The notes: a model not told the origin generated them from the sequence alone. Shown: positions 46,251 to 54,812, numbered from the stretch's first letter. The stretch: 64,000 nt of DNA from Olivibacter jilunii (GCF_900607235.1 NZ_LR027855.1:149821-213820); one strand, 5' to 3'. Made by a program: numbers and translations.

Positions 46251-46742
46251 TCATAAGTTATATCTTGAGATGGTCTTTAGAATACGTGTTTTCCATGTTT
46301 GAGGATGGGTGGAATATCCTGATTTACTTATAGCATCGACCCACTTGGAGGCATCGTCCGTACCTTTTAATCGGGAATAAAAATACTTACCGGAAATCAG
46401 TTTACAAAAATGTATAAATGACCCCATTGCCGAACTATATTGTCTGTATCGACTTTTGATACCGTGCGTTTGCTTTAGTTTATTAGAGCCTACGATACCA
46501 AAATGATTATGCAATAATTTAGAATTCCTACTTTGCCCGTTTCCGGACTCCAGGATAGCAATACCTAAAATTACCGACGAAGGTATCCCGTAAGCTTTTG
46601 AAAGCGAATCTGCTATCGATTTATGATTGTTTATATATTTTGTTTGCGCAAAACTTATATTTACACAACCTAAGTACAAAAGTGCCAGAAATAAAACTTT
46701 AGATCCGACTGAACGTATTGTTCGAATGTTTTTTCCTATCAT
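46251..46742 (-). CDS. secreted glucosaminidase (GH73 family)
   Basis: 163 residues. Signal peptide (cleavage near ISFAQTKY), then a GH73 / FlgJ-type domain: IPSSVILGIAILESGNGQS with the catalytic Glu, NHFGIVG, YSSAMGSFIHFCKLIS and WVDAISKSGYSTHPQTWKTRIL. Cuts the glycan chain of peptidoglycan. First gene of the cluster with SGNH and MBOAT genes, which suggests that the polymer modified is peptidoglycan or that wall opening is needed for the export of the modified glycan. Confidence 0.9.
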   Translation of the reverse strand: MIGKNIRTIRSVGSKVLFLALLYLGCVNISFAQTKYINNHKSIADSLSKAYGIPSSVILGIAILESGNGQSRNSKLLHNHFGIVGSNKLKQTHGIKSRYRQYSSAMGSFIHFCKLISGKYFYSRLKGTDDASKWVDAISKSGYSTHPQTWKTRILKTISRYNL

Positions 46743-47108
46743 ATTTCTATTTTAAGAATACACAATCGTTCTTTACATTTACAATGCGACTAAGTTAGTT
46801 CAGCATTTTCCCCCGCTAGTAAGAACATTCCACTCTAATTCAGCTACCTTTCTCAGAGATTGTGCGAAAATAAGTGTTTAATTTTTCTTTTGAAACACAA
46901 ATCAACTAACTCACTGATTATAAGACATAAAAAAAAAACAAACCAGTTGTAGTTATTAAACACTAACATATCATTAACTCTATTTTTTTGATTTTATTAT
47001 ATTCGTTCGAAAAAATCTCATCAAGACGAGTGGATTAGGGGTCAGTCGTATCATCCTTATGTTTAATAGATACCCCATATAGAAGATTAATTGAAAATAA
47101 AAAAATAT
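46743..47108. other. divergent gap, no gene seen
   Basis: 366 bases between the glucosaminidase gene and the SelT/W/H gene. AT-rich, with an A9 run near 46930 and T runs near 46981. No exact TAnnTTTG element with a TTG partner was found on either strand, and no repeat of family I or II. 'ggggtcag...gatacccc' near 47038-47077 could pair weakly. Confidence 0.4.
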
Positions 47109-47384
47109 ATGAAACCTAGGATAATCATCGAATATTGCCCTAAATGTGGGTGGCTTTTGCGTGCGGCTTATATGGCTCAGGAAATTCTTACCACCTTCAC
47201 CGAAGACCTCGAGGGTGTACTTCTAAAACCGAGTGATGTCAGTGGACGCTATACAATACGAATTGACGATCAGGAAATTTTCGACCGCAAGCGGGCAGGT
47301 GGTTTCCCTGAGGTGAAATCGCTGAAACAAGTCATTCGGGATCATGTTAATCCGGGTAAAGATCTAGGGCATTCAGATCGTTGA
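47109..47384 (+). CDS. SelT/SelW/SelH (Rdx) family protein
   Basis: 91 residues from ATG 47109 (TTG 47091 is open but less likely). Thioredoxin-like Rdx fold with the redox motif CPKCGW (Cys at the selenocysteine position of animal homologues), LRAAYMAQEIL helix, and FPEVKSLKQVIRDHVNP at the end. Probably a small thiol oxidoreductase. The stop is followed at once by a reversed family I repeat. Confidence 0.87.
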   Translation: MKPRIIIEYCPKCGWLLRAAYMAQEILTTFTEDLEGVLLKPSDVSGRYTIRIDDQEIFDRKRAGGFPEVKSLKQVIRDHVNPGKDLGHSDR

Positions 47385-47535
47385 GAATGTTGAGTGGTTA
47401 AATTGTTGATTAGCCAATGAGCCGATTAGCCAATGTGACAATGTGACAATGGCGTGGACCCTGCGAGCTTAAAGCATACCGCGTATAGCTTAAGGCTTAC
47501 TATAAAACCGAAAGCTGGTTGCTGAAAACTGACCA
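47385..47535 (-). repeat. composite intergenic repeat, family I (copy 8)
   Basis: Reverse of X: 'gttgagtggttaaattgttg', 'attagccaatgagccgatta' with a second 'gccaatgtgacaatg', TAAGC complement ('gcgtatagcttaaggcttac'), and 'ccgaaagctggttgctg'. Begins at the stop of the SelT/W/H gene. Confidence 0.75.
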
Positions 47536-47566
47536 TTGCACACCGATTTAAATTTTACTAAGTTTG
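47536..47566 (+). promoter_or_regulatory. promoter of the SMP-30-like gene
   Basis: TTG at 47536-47538, 20 bases, TAAGTTTG at 47559-47566: full match, 27 bases before the ATG at 47594. Confidence 0.65.
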
Positions 47567-47593
47567 TTAAACGATTACCAACAATAAATTGTG

Positions 47594-48418
47594 ATGATAA
47601 AGACCTTATTTAGCTTCGTATACTTTCTTTCAGTCAGTTCTTACTTACTAGCTCAACCTGCTTTAAAGAAACTATGGCAAACAGATCATCTGGACGTTCC
47701 TGAATCTGTTTTGATTGCAGAAGAAAGTAACACCCTGTATGCAAGCTTAATAGGCCCCGGCAATCACACAGCAACAGACGGCAATGGGTCCATCGCAAAA
47801 TTAGATCGTAACGGAAAAATTATAAATGCGCAATGGATTACCGGCCTCAATTCACCTAAAGGATTAGGCGAATTTAAAGACAAACTTTATGTGGCAGATT
47901 TAAAAGAACTGGTAATTATCGACATACCCGACAATAAAGTGTTAAAAAAAATTGAAATCCCCCAAGTTGGTATGCTAAACGATATTACAATCGATCCACA
48001 CGGAATCGTCTATGTATCCGATTCAAAGGGTGGAAAAATTTACTGCTATAAGAATGGCAAAGTTGAAGTTTTTCTGGACGGTCTCGTAAACCCCAATGGC
48101 CTCTTTGCGGCAGACAACGGTTTATATTTTTTAGATAGCGGTTCGCTTTTCTATTTAAATAAAAACAAACAAGCCGATAAAATTGCAGAGGGAATGGAAA
48201 AATCTACTGACGGCTTGCAAAAAGACGGCGACAACTTTTTGGTGAGCGCATGGATTGGTGTCCTCTACTATGTCACGAAAGATGGAAAAGTAACTACACT
48301 TCTTGATACTAAAGCCGAAAAAATGAATACAGCAGACTTCGCTTTTGATCGCGCGTCGCGCCAGCTGTATCTTCCTACTTTCTTTAAGAATCACATTATC
48401 GCCTACCAGGTTCAATAA
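47594..48418 (+). CDS. secreted beta-propeller protein (SMP-30/gluconolactonase-like)
   Basis: 274 residues from ATG 47594 (GTG 47591 just before). Signal peptide with cleavage near LLAQPAL. Six-bladed propeller repeats, each with a D or N-rich turn (LNDITIDPHGIVYVSDSKGGKIYCY; LVNPNGLFAADNGLYFLDSG). Resembles SMP-30/gluconolactonase and NHL proteins; the Glu and Asn/Asp of the SMP-30 metal site cannot be placed with confidence, so it could also be a binding protein. Monocistronic, with a good promoter. Confidence 0.78.
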   Translation: MIKTLFSFVYFLSVSSYLLAQPALKKLWQTDHLDVPESVLIAEESNTLYASLIGPGNHTATDGNGSIAKLDRNGKIINAQWITGLNSPKGLGEFKDKLYVADLKELVIIDIPDNKVLKKIEIPQVGMLNDITIDPHGIVYVSDSKGGKIYCYKNGKVEVFLDGLVNPNGLFAADNGLYFLDSGSLFYLNKNKQADKIAEGMEKSTDGLQKDGDNFLVSAWIGVLYYVTKDGKVTTLLDTKAEKMNTADFAFDRASRQLYLPTFFKNHIIAYQVQ

Positions 48419-48473
48419 ATTGACGGGGCCGGTGAAGGTAGCACGTAAAGCTTCGGCCTAAAGCTAAATTTAG

Positions 48474-48481
48474 TACCTTTG
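48474..48481 (+). promoter_or_regulatory. promoter -7 element of the CvfB-like operon
   Basis: TACCTTTG, exact match, 25 bases before the ATG at 48507; a TTCG stands 18 bases upstream in place of TTG. Confidence 0.45.
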
Positions 48482-48506
48482 CGATCTAAAGGCTAAAGAA
48501 TTGGAC

Positions 48507-49346
48507 ATGATCAAGGTTGGAAAACTAAATACGCTTAAAATTGTAGGCTCTGACAATTTACAATATACACTTTCGGATGACGAATCGAACATCGTCTCCT
48601 TACCCCACACAAACACCTTATCACCGATTTCCAAAGATGCGGAGGAAATTACGGTATTTGTATATACCAATAAACAAGGGGCATTAACCGCAACTACCAA
48701 GAAACCTTATGCAGAAGTAGGCGATTATGCCTTATTAAAGGTCGTCGCCGAAGCTCCAAATGGTGTATTTATGGATCTGGGCATTGAAAAGGACCTCTTC
48801 GTCCCAAAAAAAGAACAAAGATGGCCTATGGTTAAGGGAAAAAGTTATCTTATTCACATTTATCTAGATCCATTGAACAACCACATGGTGGGTTCTTCAA
48901 GATTGAACAAATACATTGATAGAGATGAACTTAGTGTCGAAGTTGGAGATGAGGTGGAGTTGATTATCTCAGAAGAAACAGATTTGGGATATAATGCAAT
49001 TATAAATAATCGGCATATAGGGCTCTTATATGCGAATGAAGTGTTTGAAAATCTCCGTATCGGAAATAAACGAAAGGGCTGGATTAAAAAAATATACCCC
49101 GATGGAAAAATAGACTTATCCTTACAACCTTTGGGGTATGAACATATTCTTAATAGCAGAGAGATGATTATCGATTTGCTGAAAAAACGAAATGGACGTA
49201 TACCGCTAGGAGACAAAAGTTCGCCGGAAGAAGTATATAAGATTCTTAAGATAAGTAAAAAAACCTTCAAAAAAGCTATTGGTGCTCTTTATAAAGAACG
49301 GCTGATCGAGATCAGTGATGAGGAAATAAAAGAAACAAAACAATAA
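48507..49346 (+). CDS. CvfB/YitL family S1-like RNA-binding protein
   Basis: 279 residues from ATG 48507 (TTG 48501 less likely). Tandem S1-like beta-barrels: the first about 65-135 (GDYALLKVVAEAPNGVFMDLGIEKDLFVPKKEQ), another about 145-210 (GDEVELIISEETDLGYNAIINNRHIGLLYANEVF), then a C-terminal winged helix (about 235-275). CvfB-type proteins bind RNA and affect virulence gene expression in Gram-positive bacteria; the role here is unknown. TAATG overlap couples it to the FemAB-like gene. Confidence 0.88.
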   Translation: MIKVGKLNTLKIVGSDNLQYTLSDDESNIVSLPHTNTLSPISKDAEEITVFVYTNKQGALTATTKKPYAEVGDYALLKVVAEAPNGVFMDLGIEKDLFVPKKEQRWPMVKGKSYLIHIYLDPLNNHMVGSSRLNKYIDRDELSVEVGDEVELIISEETDLGYNAIINNRHIGLLYANEVFENLRIGNKRKGWIKKIYPDGKIDLSLQPLGYEHILNSREMIIDLLKKRNGRIPLGDKSSPEEVYKILKISKKTFKKAIGALYKERLIEISDEEIKETKQ

Positions 49347-50473
49347 TGGTATTCGGACTGGAGAAAAAAGAAATCAAGCACGTTTATAAAACCTCAATCA
49401 TTCAGCAGACAGCATTTTGGTCAGAAGTAAAACAACAACAAGGGATCGCTAGTTTAGCTATTAACTTCAAAGTGAATAAACCATCTATTTTCAATGGTTC
49501 ACCCACCGGAAAATCAGCCTATATAGAAACAGACGTCCTTATTTTACTTCAACATATCGATAATGAGCATACAATTGCTTATATTCCCTATGGGCCTGAA
49601 ATTGAGCCTCACGAAGAAAACCAAGGAAAATTTCTGGAAGAATTTTCTGAATCATTACGTTCTTATTTGCCGAAGAATTGCATTACGATACGTTACGATC
49701 TTGCCTGGCAATCGCAATGGGCAACAGACCCGGAACATTTCGATAAGTATGGTAATTGGAATGGTCCTCCGGAAAAGAGATATCAAGAATTTAGGTTAAA
49801 CATTAGTACACAACACTGGAATCTCAAAAAGTCTAATTCAGACATTTTGCCATCAAATACAATATTTCTTGACCTCAGAAAAGAACCGAAGGCGCTGCTG
49901 GCGGCCATGAAGCCAAAAACCCGTTACAATATTAATCTGTCTGGTAGAAAGGGTGTGCATATTCGAGAAGTAGGTTTAGATAAACTTGATGTATGGTATG
50001 CTTTATATCGGGAAACTGCAATCAGAAATAATATTCATCTGAACAGTATTGAATATTTTCGTTCTGTGTTGAAGGCTAGGGCCGAAAATAGTGCATCCCC
50101 TGCCGAAGTGCAACTTTTGGTAGCAGAAGTAGATGGGATACCCCTAGCGGCCATGTTTTTAGTTCTTAGTAACAAGCGCGGAACTTATCTGTATGGTGCG
50201 TCATCGTCTATCAAACGGAACTATATGGCCACCTATGCACTACAATGGAGGGCTATGCAAATTGCCAAAAGCAGGGGTTGTGAAGAATATGACTTTTTCG
50301 GTGTATCACCACGACCCGATCCCGCGCATCCGATGTATGGCCTCTTCAAGTTCAAATCGGGTTTTGGAGGTAACCTACATCACCGAATGGGGTGCTGGGA
50401 TTATCCACTGGATCAAGATAGGTATATACTGTTTAAAGCATCCGAAATGAAGAGCCAGGGATACCACCTTTAA
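49346..50473 (+). CDS. FemAB/GNAT-type peptidyltransferase
   Basis: 375 residues. Two GNAT-like lobes: the second holds the FemAB core (LKAMKPKTRYNINLSGRKGV; VAEVDGIPLAAMFLVLSNKRGTYLYGASSSIKRNYMATYALQWRAMQIAKSRGCEEYDFFGV). FemAB enzymes move amino acids from aminoacyl-tRNA to lipid II, but many homologues in Bacteroidota have no known substrate. Starts on the last base of the CvfB-like stop (TAATG), so the two are translated together. It ends 8 bases from the convergent AraC gene. Confidence 0.86.
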   Translation: MVFGLEKKEIKHVYKTSIIQQTAFWSEVKQQQGIASLAINFKVNKPSIFNGSPTGKSAYIETDVLILLQHIDNEHTIAYIPYGPEIEPHEENQGKFLEEFSESLRSYLPKNCITIRYDLAWQSQWATDPEHFDKYGNWNGPPEKRYQEFRLNISTQHWNLKKSNSDILPSNTIFLDLRKEPKALLAAMKPKTRYNINLSGRKGVHIREVGLDKLDVWYALYRETAIRNNIHLNSIEYFRSVLKARAENSASPAEVQLLVAEVDGIPLAAMFLVLSNKRGTYLYGASSSIKRNYMATYALQWRAMQIAKSRGCEEYDFFGVSPRPDPAHPMYGLFKFKSGFGGNLHHRMGCWDYPLDQDRYILFKASEMKSQGYHL

Positions 50474-50481
50474 GCTGTACC

Positions 50482-51399
50482 TTATAATTGGCTCGGTAGG
50501 TAACCAAAATATCGCTTAAACGCTTTTGTAAAGTTATAAGGATCGGCGTATCCTAAGGTGTAAGCAACTTCTGCAATGGTGCTATGGGTGTCTAATAGGA
50601 TTTGCCTTGCATATTCCATTCTGCATTGCATTAAATAATCAAAAACGGTACATCCGAAAAGCTGCTTGAATCCCTTTTTTAGTTTGAAATCGTTCAAGCC
50701 TATTTCCCGAGCTATTTGTTTTAATGTCAGCGGATCAAATATATGTTGCTGAACGAATAGCTTGGCTGCATGCAGGCGTTCTATATCAGCAGGCTTTATA
50801 AACAAAAAAGGCTGTTCAGGCATTGACTCGGCTTGCTGTGCCTGTAAAAAAAATAGCTCCGTCACTTTGGATTCCAAGTACAGTCTACGCATTTGACCGA
50901 CATAAGGACATGCTAGAATCTCGTTAATGACCGTGTGTTGTTGATGGGTTATTGGCATGGGCCCACGGGAGATATCCGCTTCCCTCCCTGCGTGCACCTC
51001 GTTCCAAAAACGCTCAAGGCATGGCAAGTCCGTTGCTATCAAACGCTCGAAATAAGGTTCTTGCATACAAATCCCAAATGTTTCCACCCGATTTCCGCGT
51101 AACGAATAATCCCCCTCAAAGTTAGGCATATAACCCAATATATGCCGATTCGGCTCGACGTGATATTCCTGTCCGGAAGATATGGGTTTGGCAGAAGAGA
51201 TTCCTTGCAGCGAAAAATACATATTAAGGCTAGGTTCCTCTTGGCAGTCGCTGATAGTAAGCTCCAATTCTTTCAATCCCTTCAGCGAAAAAATCTCAAT
51301 GCCCGCTGACTTAAATAGAATATTTTCCGACAATTCATCCGCGCTTATGAGGTAATTGTCTTTTAGTGAAAAGGAGGATGGTGCTACTATTTCTTCCAT
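50482..51399 (-). CDS. AraC family regulator (PchR-like)
   Basis: 305 residues. N-terminal region (about 1-195) without a known fold; C-terminal double helix-turn-helix (about 205-305: LTLKQIAREIGLNDFKLKKGFKQLFG, then STIAEVAYTLGYADPYNFTKAFKRYFGYLPSQL). Resembles PchR-like regulators, which answer to siderophores, but no siderophore gene is near. A 21-base-spaced direct repeat upstream (51527-51565) is a probable operator. Nearest target is the 92-residue gene at 51687 or its own gene. Confidence 0.88.
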   Translation of the reverse strand: MEEIVAPSSFSLKDNYLISADELSENILFKSAGIEIFSLKGLKELELTISDCQEEPSLNMYFSLQGISSAKPISSGQEYHVEPNRHILGYMPNFEGDYSLRGNRVETFGICMQEPYFERLIATDLPCLERFWNEVHAGREADISRGPMPITHQQHTVINEILACPYVGQMRRLYLESKVTELFFLQAQQAESMPEQPFLFIKPADIERLHAAKLFVQQHIFDPLTLKQIAREIGLNDFKLKKGFKQLFGCTVFDYLMQCRMEYARQILLDTHSTIAEVAYTLGYADPYNFTKAFKRYFGYLPSQL

Positions 51400-51526
51400 A
51401 AAAAACGCGTCTCGAAAGACTTGAAAAGGGTAATACCATTACCACAAGATACCATCAAACTTAGAAAATTTAAATTTGAAATCCAACCTATTTAGCAAGG
51501 AAAACGTTATTGCTACCCTGACTAAT

Positions 51527-51565
51527 AAATCCGTTTTGAAGGGATAAAAATCCGTTTAGGAAGGG
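51527..51565. promoter_or_regulatory. direct repeat, likely AraC operator
   Basis: AAATCCGTTTTGAAGGG (51527-51543) and AAATCCGTTTAGGAAGGG (51548-51565) start 21 bases apart, two helical turns, as expected for the two half-sites of an AraC-type regulator on one DNA face. Lies between the AraC gene and the 92-residue gene. Confidence 0.55.
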
Positions 51566-51686
51566 CTGTCCAGGATTATTTCAAGCAATTTTGAAATTAA
51601 ATGAAATAGGTGGGATTCAATTGTTAAAATCGGGTCTCGACCTTATAACAGAAAAGCTAAGGCATTCCATTTAACAACATTTTATA

Positions 51687-51965
51687 ATGAAAGCATTTAC
51701 ACTAGGAAAATTTAAACCCGTCATTAATCTTCCTTCATCGGCAACGCCTCACAACTTAATTTCTGTATTTAGAACGGATGTAACCAATAAAAAAGATGCT
51801 GACCATATTATTAAGCTTCTTAAAAAGCAATACCCTGATGGCAGATTTAATTTTGATCTCGAAGACAGCGATAAGGTGTTCCGGATTGAATATAAACGTG
51901 ATATTATTGTTGACGTCATAAGAATGTTCAGAATAAAACGATTCACCTGCGAAACGCTCATCTAA
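51687..51965 (+). CDS. small protein, possibly ferredoxin-like fold
   Basis: 92 residues, not recognised. The second part (FRTDVTNKKDADHIIKLLKKQYPDGRFNFDLEDSDKVFRIEYKRDIIVDVIRMF) has the strand-helix-strand-strand-helix pattern of heavy-metal-associated (HMA) domains, but no CxxC; a lone Cys lies near the C terminus. It may be a degenerate HMA-like domain. It sits next to an AraC regulator and 9 bases before the convergent lipid kinase stop. Codon use matches its neighbours. Confidence 0.6.
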   Translation: MKAFTLGKFKPVINLPSSATPHNLISVFRTDVTNKKDADHIIKLLKKQYPDGRFNFDLEDSDKVFRIEYKRDIIVDVIRMFRIKRFTCETLI

Positions 51966-51974
51966 ATAGCGGGA

Positions 51975-52871
51975 TTAGCTCAGAAAATCCAATATTTGCG
52001 GACGGGCCTCCACGAGGAGGTCTGTTTTGTCTTTTAATTGAACATATTCATCATCTACGTGTATCCACGTTCCATCCCATTGTATTTGAATATCTCGCCC
52101 CCTTATAATTTTCCAGGGCCCTTTTTTTGTCTTTCCCAATGCCACATTTTTTACATATTCGATAAAAACGTCTCGTTGGCCCTCCTCCAGTAAGACGACT
52201 TCAAACAGGCCGTCGGTCATATCCGCCTCAGGTGCCAGCTTCAAATTGGGGCCTATTGAACAAATGTTGAGCACTTCTATAAGTAAGTATTTCCCTGTTA
52301 TTTTTTTTCCGTCAATAGTGATATGAGCTTGTCTTGCTTCGTAACTTAAACTAATCGTCAACAGCGTATGTAATGCCAGACTAATTTCATCTTCTTTGCT
52401 TTCCAGATTATCAGTTTTTATCTTTTCCATTTCTCGCATGAGTTTAGGTAGCAAACCAACACCGAGGCTTTCCAAAAAGAAATTTTGCTCAACGCCTAAA
52501 TCAACCGCGCCCACATCTACTTTTTTGATATTCTTTTTTGCCAGACGGTTTAGTAATTTTTTTATGTTATCCGGACTACCTAATGTTAAGGCGACATTAT
52601 TAGCTGTACCCATTGGCAAAAGACTTAATAATAGCTTCTTATCCAACCATGTTCGTTTAAGTAAAACACTAGCCACTTTCCGCACCGTTCCATCACCCCC
52701 CACGATTAGGATGATATCAATAGCCTTATCGATTTTCTGCCATTTTTTTTGTCGTATCGAGCTATAAATCGCATTATATCCCGCTTCTTTTATTGCATTT
52801 ACCAATTCATTTTTTTGGTGGTCTTTATCACCCGCTTTAGGGTTATGCAAAATCAATATGGTTTCCTTCAT
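51975..52871 (-). CDS. diacylglycerol kinase-type lipid kinase (YegS/BmrU family)
   Basis: 298 residues. Catalytic domain with ILHNPKAGDK, the VGGDGTVRKVASVLL loop and PLGTANNVALTLG, the substrate and ATP-binding core. C-terminal part carries the beta-sandwich of the family (IEVLNICSIGPNLKLAPEADMTDGLFEVVL). Phosphorylates a lipid (diacylglycerol, or another sphingolipid-like base in Bacteroidota), membrane-associated. The exact lipid is not fixed. Divergent from surE. Confidence 0.9.
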   Translation of the reverse strand: MKETILILHNPKAGDKDHQKNELVNAIKEAGYNAIYSSIRQKKWQKIDKAIDIILIVGGDGTVRKVASVLLKRTWLDKKLLLSLLPMGTANNVALTLGSPDNIKKLLNRLAKKNIKKVDVGAVDLGVEQNFFLESLGVGLLPKLMREMEKIKTDNLESKEDEISLALHTLLTISLSYEARQAHITIDGKKITGKYLLIEVLNICSIGPNLKLAPEADMTDGLFEVVLLEEGQRDVFIEYVKNVALGKTKKGPWKIIRGRDIQIQWDGTWIHVDDEYVQLKDKTDLLVEARPQILDFLS

Positions 52872-52954
52872 ATAGTATTAGTGCATCAATGGCACATTTT
52901 AAAAACATTAAAGAGCCTTAGATGTTTGCTAATTAAGAATAAGAGGAATTAGCT

Positions 52955-53707
52955 ATGAGAATATTGGTAACGAACGACGATGGGATATACAGTCCGGGCA
53001 TTGCGGCCCTAGCGAAAATTGCAGCCAACTTTGGAGAAGTAACCGTAGTAGCCCCTGATGTGGAACAATCCTCCATGGGACATGCAGTAACTCACTCAAG
53101 ACCCTTATCTTACAAAAAATCACCTGTTGAATTCCCTGGGATTAACGCCTATCGCGTCAATGGAACACCGGCAGACTGTGTTGCACTTGGAACACATTTA
53201 TATCACCACATTGATGTTGTTTTATCAGGCATTAATATGGGGACCAATTTGGGAAATGCGATGTGGCATTCAGGGACCCTTGCAGCGGCTAAGCAAGCTG
53301 TCTTATTAGGCATTAAAGGAATTGCCTTAAGTACACCGGTAGGCAAATCAGAACCTGATTTTGATTTATTAGCTCCTCATGTACACCAAGTGCTTGAGCA
53401 GTTGTTACAACGTACAACCTTAAGCCTTTATAATGTTAACTTTCCGAGTAATCCCCAAGGGATCGCCTGGACAAAACAATCAGTGCGGCTTTACGACGGA
53501 ACGATTATACCCGGGACGGATCCTTTGGGAAGAAAACACTACTGGTTTACCGTTACCCCCTTAGAACCTGCGGAAAAAGGAACGGATCGCTGGGCTGTCG
53601 AAAATAATTATACCTCTGTCACTCCGCTGAGGCTCGACTTAACAGACGAAATAAAGTTGCGGCAACTCGAAGAGACTTGTCCATGGCAAGTATCGGCTTC
53701 TTCCTGA
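52955..53707 (+). CDS. surE: 5'/3'-nucleotidase SurE
   Basis: 250 residues. Metal-dependent nucleotidase and exopolyphosphatase. Seen: ILVTNDDGIYSPGI with the metal-binding Asp pair, VVAPDVEQSSMGHAVT (metal-binding Ser), NGTPADCVALGTH, VLSGINMGTNLG (metal-binding Asn) and YSGTLAAA-type block (WHSGTLAAAKQAVLLG). Complete and of normal length. Followed by a small membrane protein. Confidence 0.96.
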   Translation: MRILVTNDDGIYSPGIAALAKIAANFGEVTVVAPDVEQSSMGHAVTHSRPLSYKKSPVEFPGINAYRVNGTPADCVALGTHLYHHIDVVLSGINMGTNLGNAMWHSGTLAAAKQAVLLGIKGIALSTPVGKSEPDFDLLAPHVHQVLEQLLQRTTLSLYNVNFPSNPQGIAWTKQSVRLYDGTIIPGTDPLGRKHYWFTVTPLEPAEKGTDRWAVENNYTSVTPLRLDLTDEIKLRQLEETCPWQVSASS

Positions 53708-53751
53708 ATATTTCTTAATATTCACTTAACATAAAATTTACAGCATTACTG

Positions 53752-53759
53752 TATTTTTG
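53752..53759 (+). promoter_or_regulatory. -7 element before the small membrane protein
   Basis: TATTTTTG, exact match to TAnnTTTG, ending four bases before the ATG at 53764. No TTG at the right distance. If used, the message is leaderless. Confidence 0.3.
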
Positions 53760-53763
53760 ATAC

Positions 53764-53970
53764 ATGATCATTTTTTGGATTGCTGCACCGATTTACATAT
53801 TAGCACTTATTGTATCAGTAAGTATGGGCATAAAACGAGGTGCTCTTTTTATTGGGTTTCTCTTATTAATTACGCTCCTATTGTATCTCATGTTTTTCCA
53901 TTCGACAGAGTCGGCGTTAGGGGTTGTAATAATTGGTGTCATTACTTATTTAATGAGTAGTAAGCGCTAG
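53764..53970 (+). CDS. small membrane protein
   Basis: 68 residues with two predicted membrane segments (about 3-20 and 29-45, perhaps a third at 50-64), small loops and a basic C-terminal SSKR. No known family. Starts 56 bases after surE. Its TAG (53968-53970) touches the stop of the EcsC gene on the other strand (53971-53973). Confidence 0.6.
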   Translation: MIIFWIAAPIYILALIVSVSMGIKRGALFIGFLLLITLLLYLMFFHSTESALGVVIIGVITYLMSSKR

Positions 53971-54717
53971 TTAAGTCCCCGCTTCCAGTCGATCTATTTG
54001 CTTAAAGTAACGCAGTCGATAACTGTTCATAGCCACTGTCATCAGTTGCTCGGTTAATTTATTGTTAGCAACAGCTCCTACAACAGCCCCTATAATAGGA
54101 ATTAGCTGTGCTAATTTTGCCAAATCAAGATAATCTCTATATTCCTGCTGAAAATCCCGCCAGTCGAAATGATCCACATCGGATGGAAGTGTTTGTATAA
54201 ATGTTGTCCAATTCTCCATTCTTGATAAGATCTCTTTTCGTTTCTGCTGGCTGCAGAAAGTAATTTTGAAAACATATAAGATAAATAAGCGCTCCTTGTA
54301 GTCTTTTACATTGAATCCGTAAATAGATGCGATCTCAAACAACAGCTTTATTTTGATTGCCAGAAAAGCGGGAAAATCTGCAAGTCCCATTAAAATCCCC
54401 CCTGCTCCCGTCACGGCACCTTCGATGGTCGCCGCATTTTTATAATGTCTACCTACCCGTTTTACATATGCTTCCTGCAACTGCAATGACCTTCCCTTTT
54501 TTATGGTAGAGCTTGTATACTGTGAGCCGAACAATACCGCTTTCACCATTTTCTCGATTGTTACCGTGATAACTTGATGGATCTTTTCGGGAATGAGCGC
54601 ATTCATTTTTGTCTGAATCCCTTTTGTCAGTTTGCTGCTAACCGAAGGGGCTTTTAACATACGCTGCTTCCAATCCTGCATTTCCCGATAGGCTTTTTCT
54701 TCATAGCTGTTTAACAT
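53971..54717 (-). CDS. EcsC family protein
   Basis: 248 residues. Matches the EcsC family: YEEKAYREMQDWKQ, a glycine-rich membrane-like stretch GAVTGAGGILMGLADFPAFLAIKIKLLFEIASIYGF (key G and D residues), and LIPIIGAVVGAVANNKLTEQL at the C terminus. In Bacillus, EcsC goes with the EcsAB transporter, but no ABC genes are near here. Function unknown. Confidence 0.85.
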   Translation of the reverse strand: MLNSYEEKAYREMQDWKQRMLKAPSVSSKLTKGIQTKMNALIPEKIHQVITVTIEKMVKAVLFGSQYTSSTIKKGRSLQLQEAYVKRVGRHYKNAATIEGAVTGAGGILMGLADFPAFLAIKIKLLFEIASIYGFNVKDYKERLFILYVFKITFCSQQKRKEILSRMENWTTFIQTLPSDVDHFDWRDFQQEYRDYLDLAKLAQLIPIIGAVVGAVANNKLTEQLMTVAMNSYRLRYFKQIDRLEAGT

Positions 54718-54812
54718 TGCATCGCGTGTTTAATCAAACATTTTATCTTTTCAAAGGTTAATATAAAAAAACCTTATGAATCCTACACTTAGGAACAGCA
54801 ATATAGAGATTC

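Noticed and set aside
4439-47535. Family I blocks as insertion sequences or MITEs
   Set aside because: No terminal inverted repeats, target-site duplications or transposase fragments are visible.
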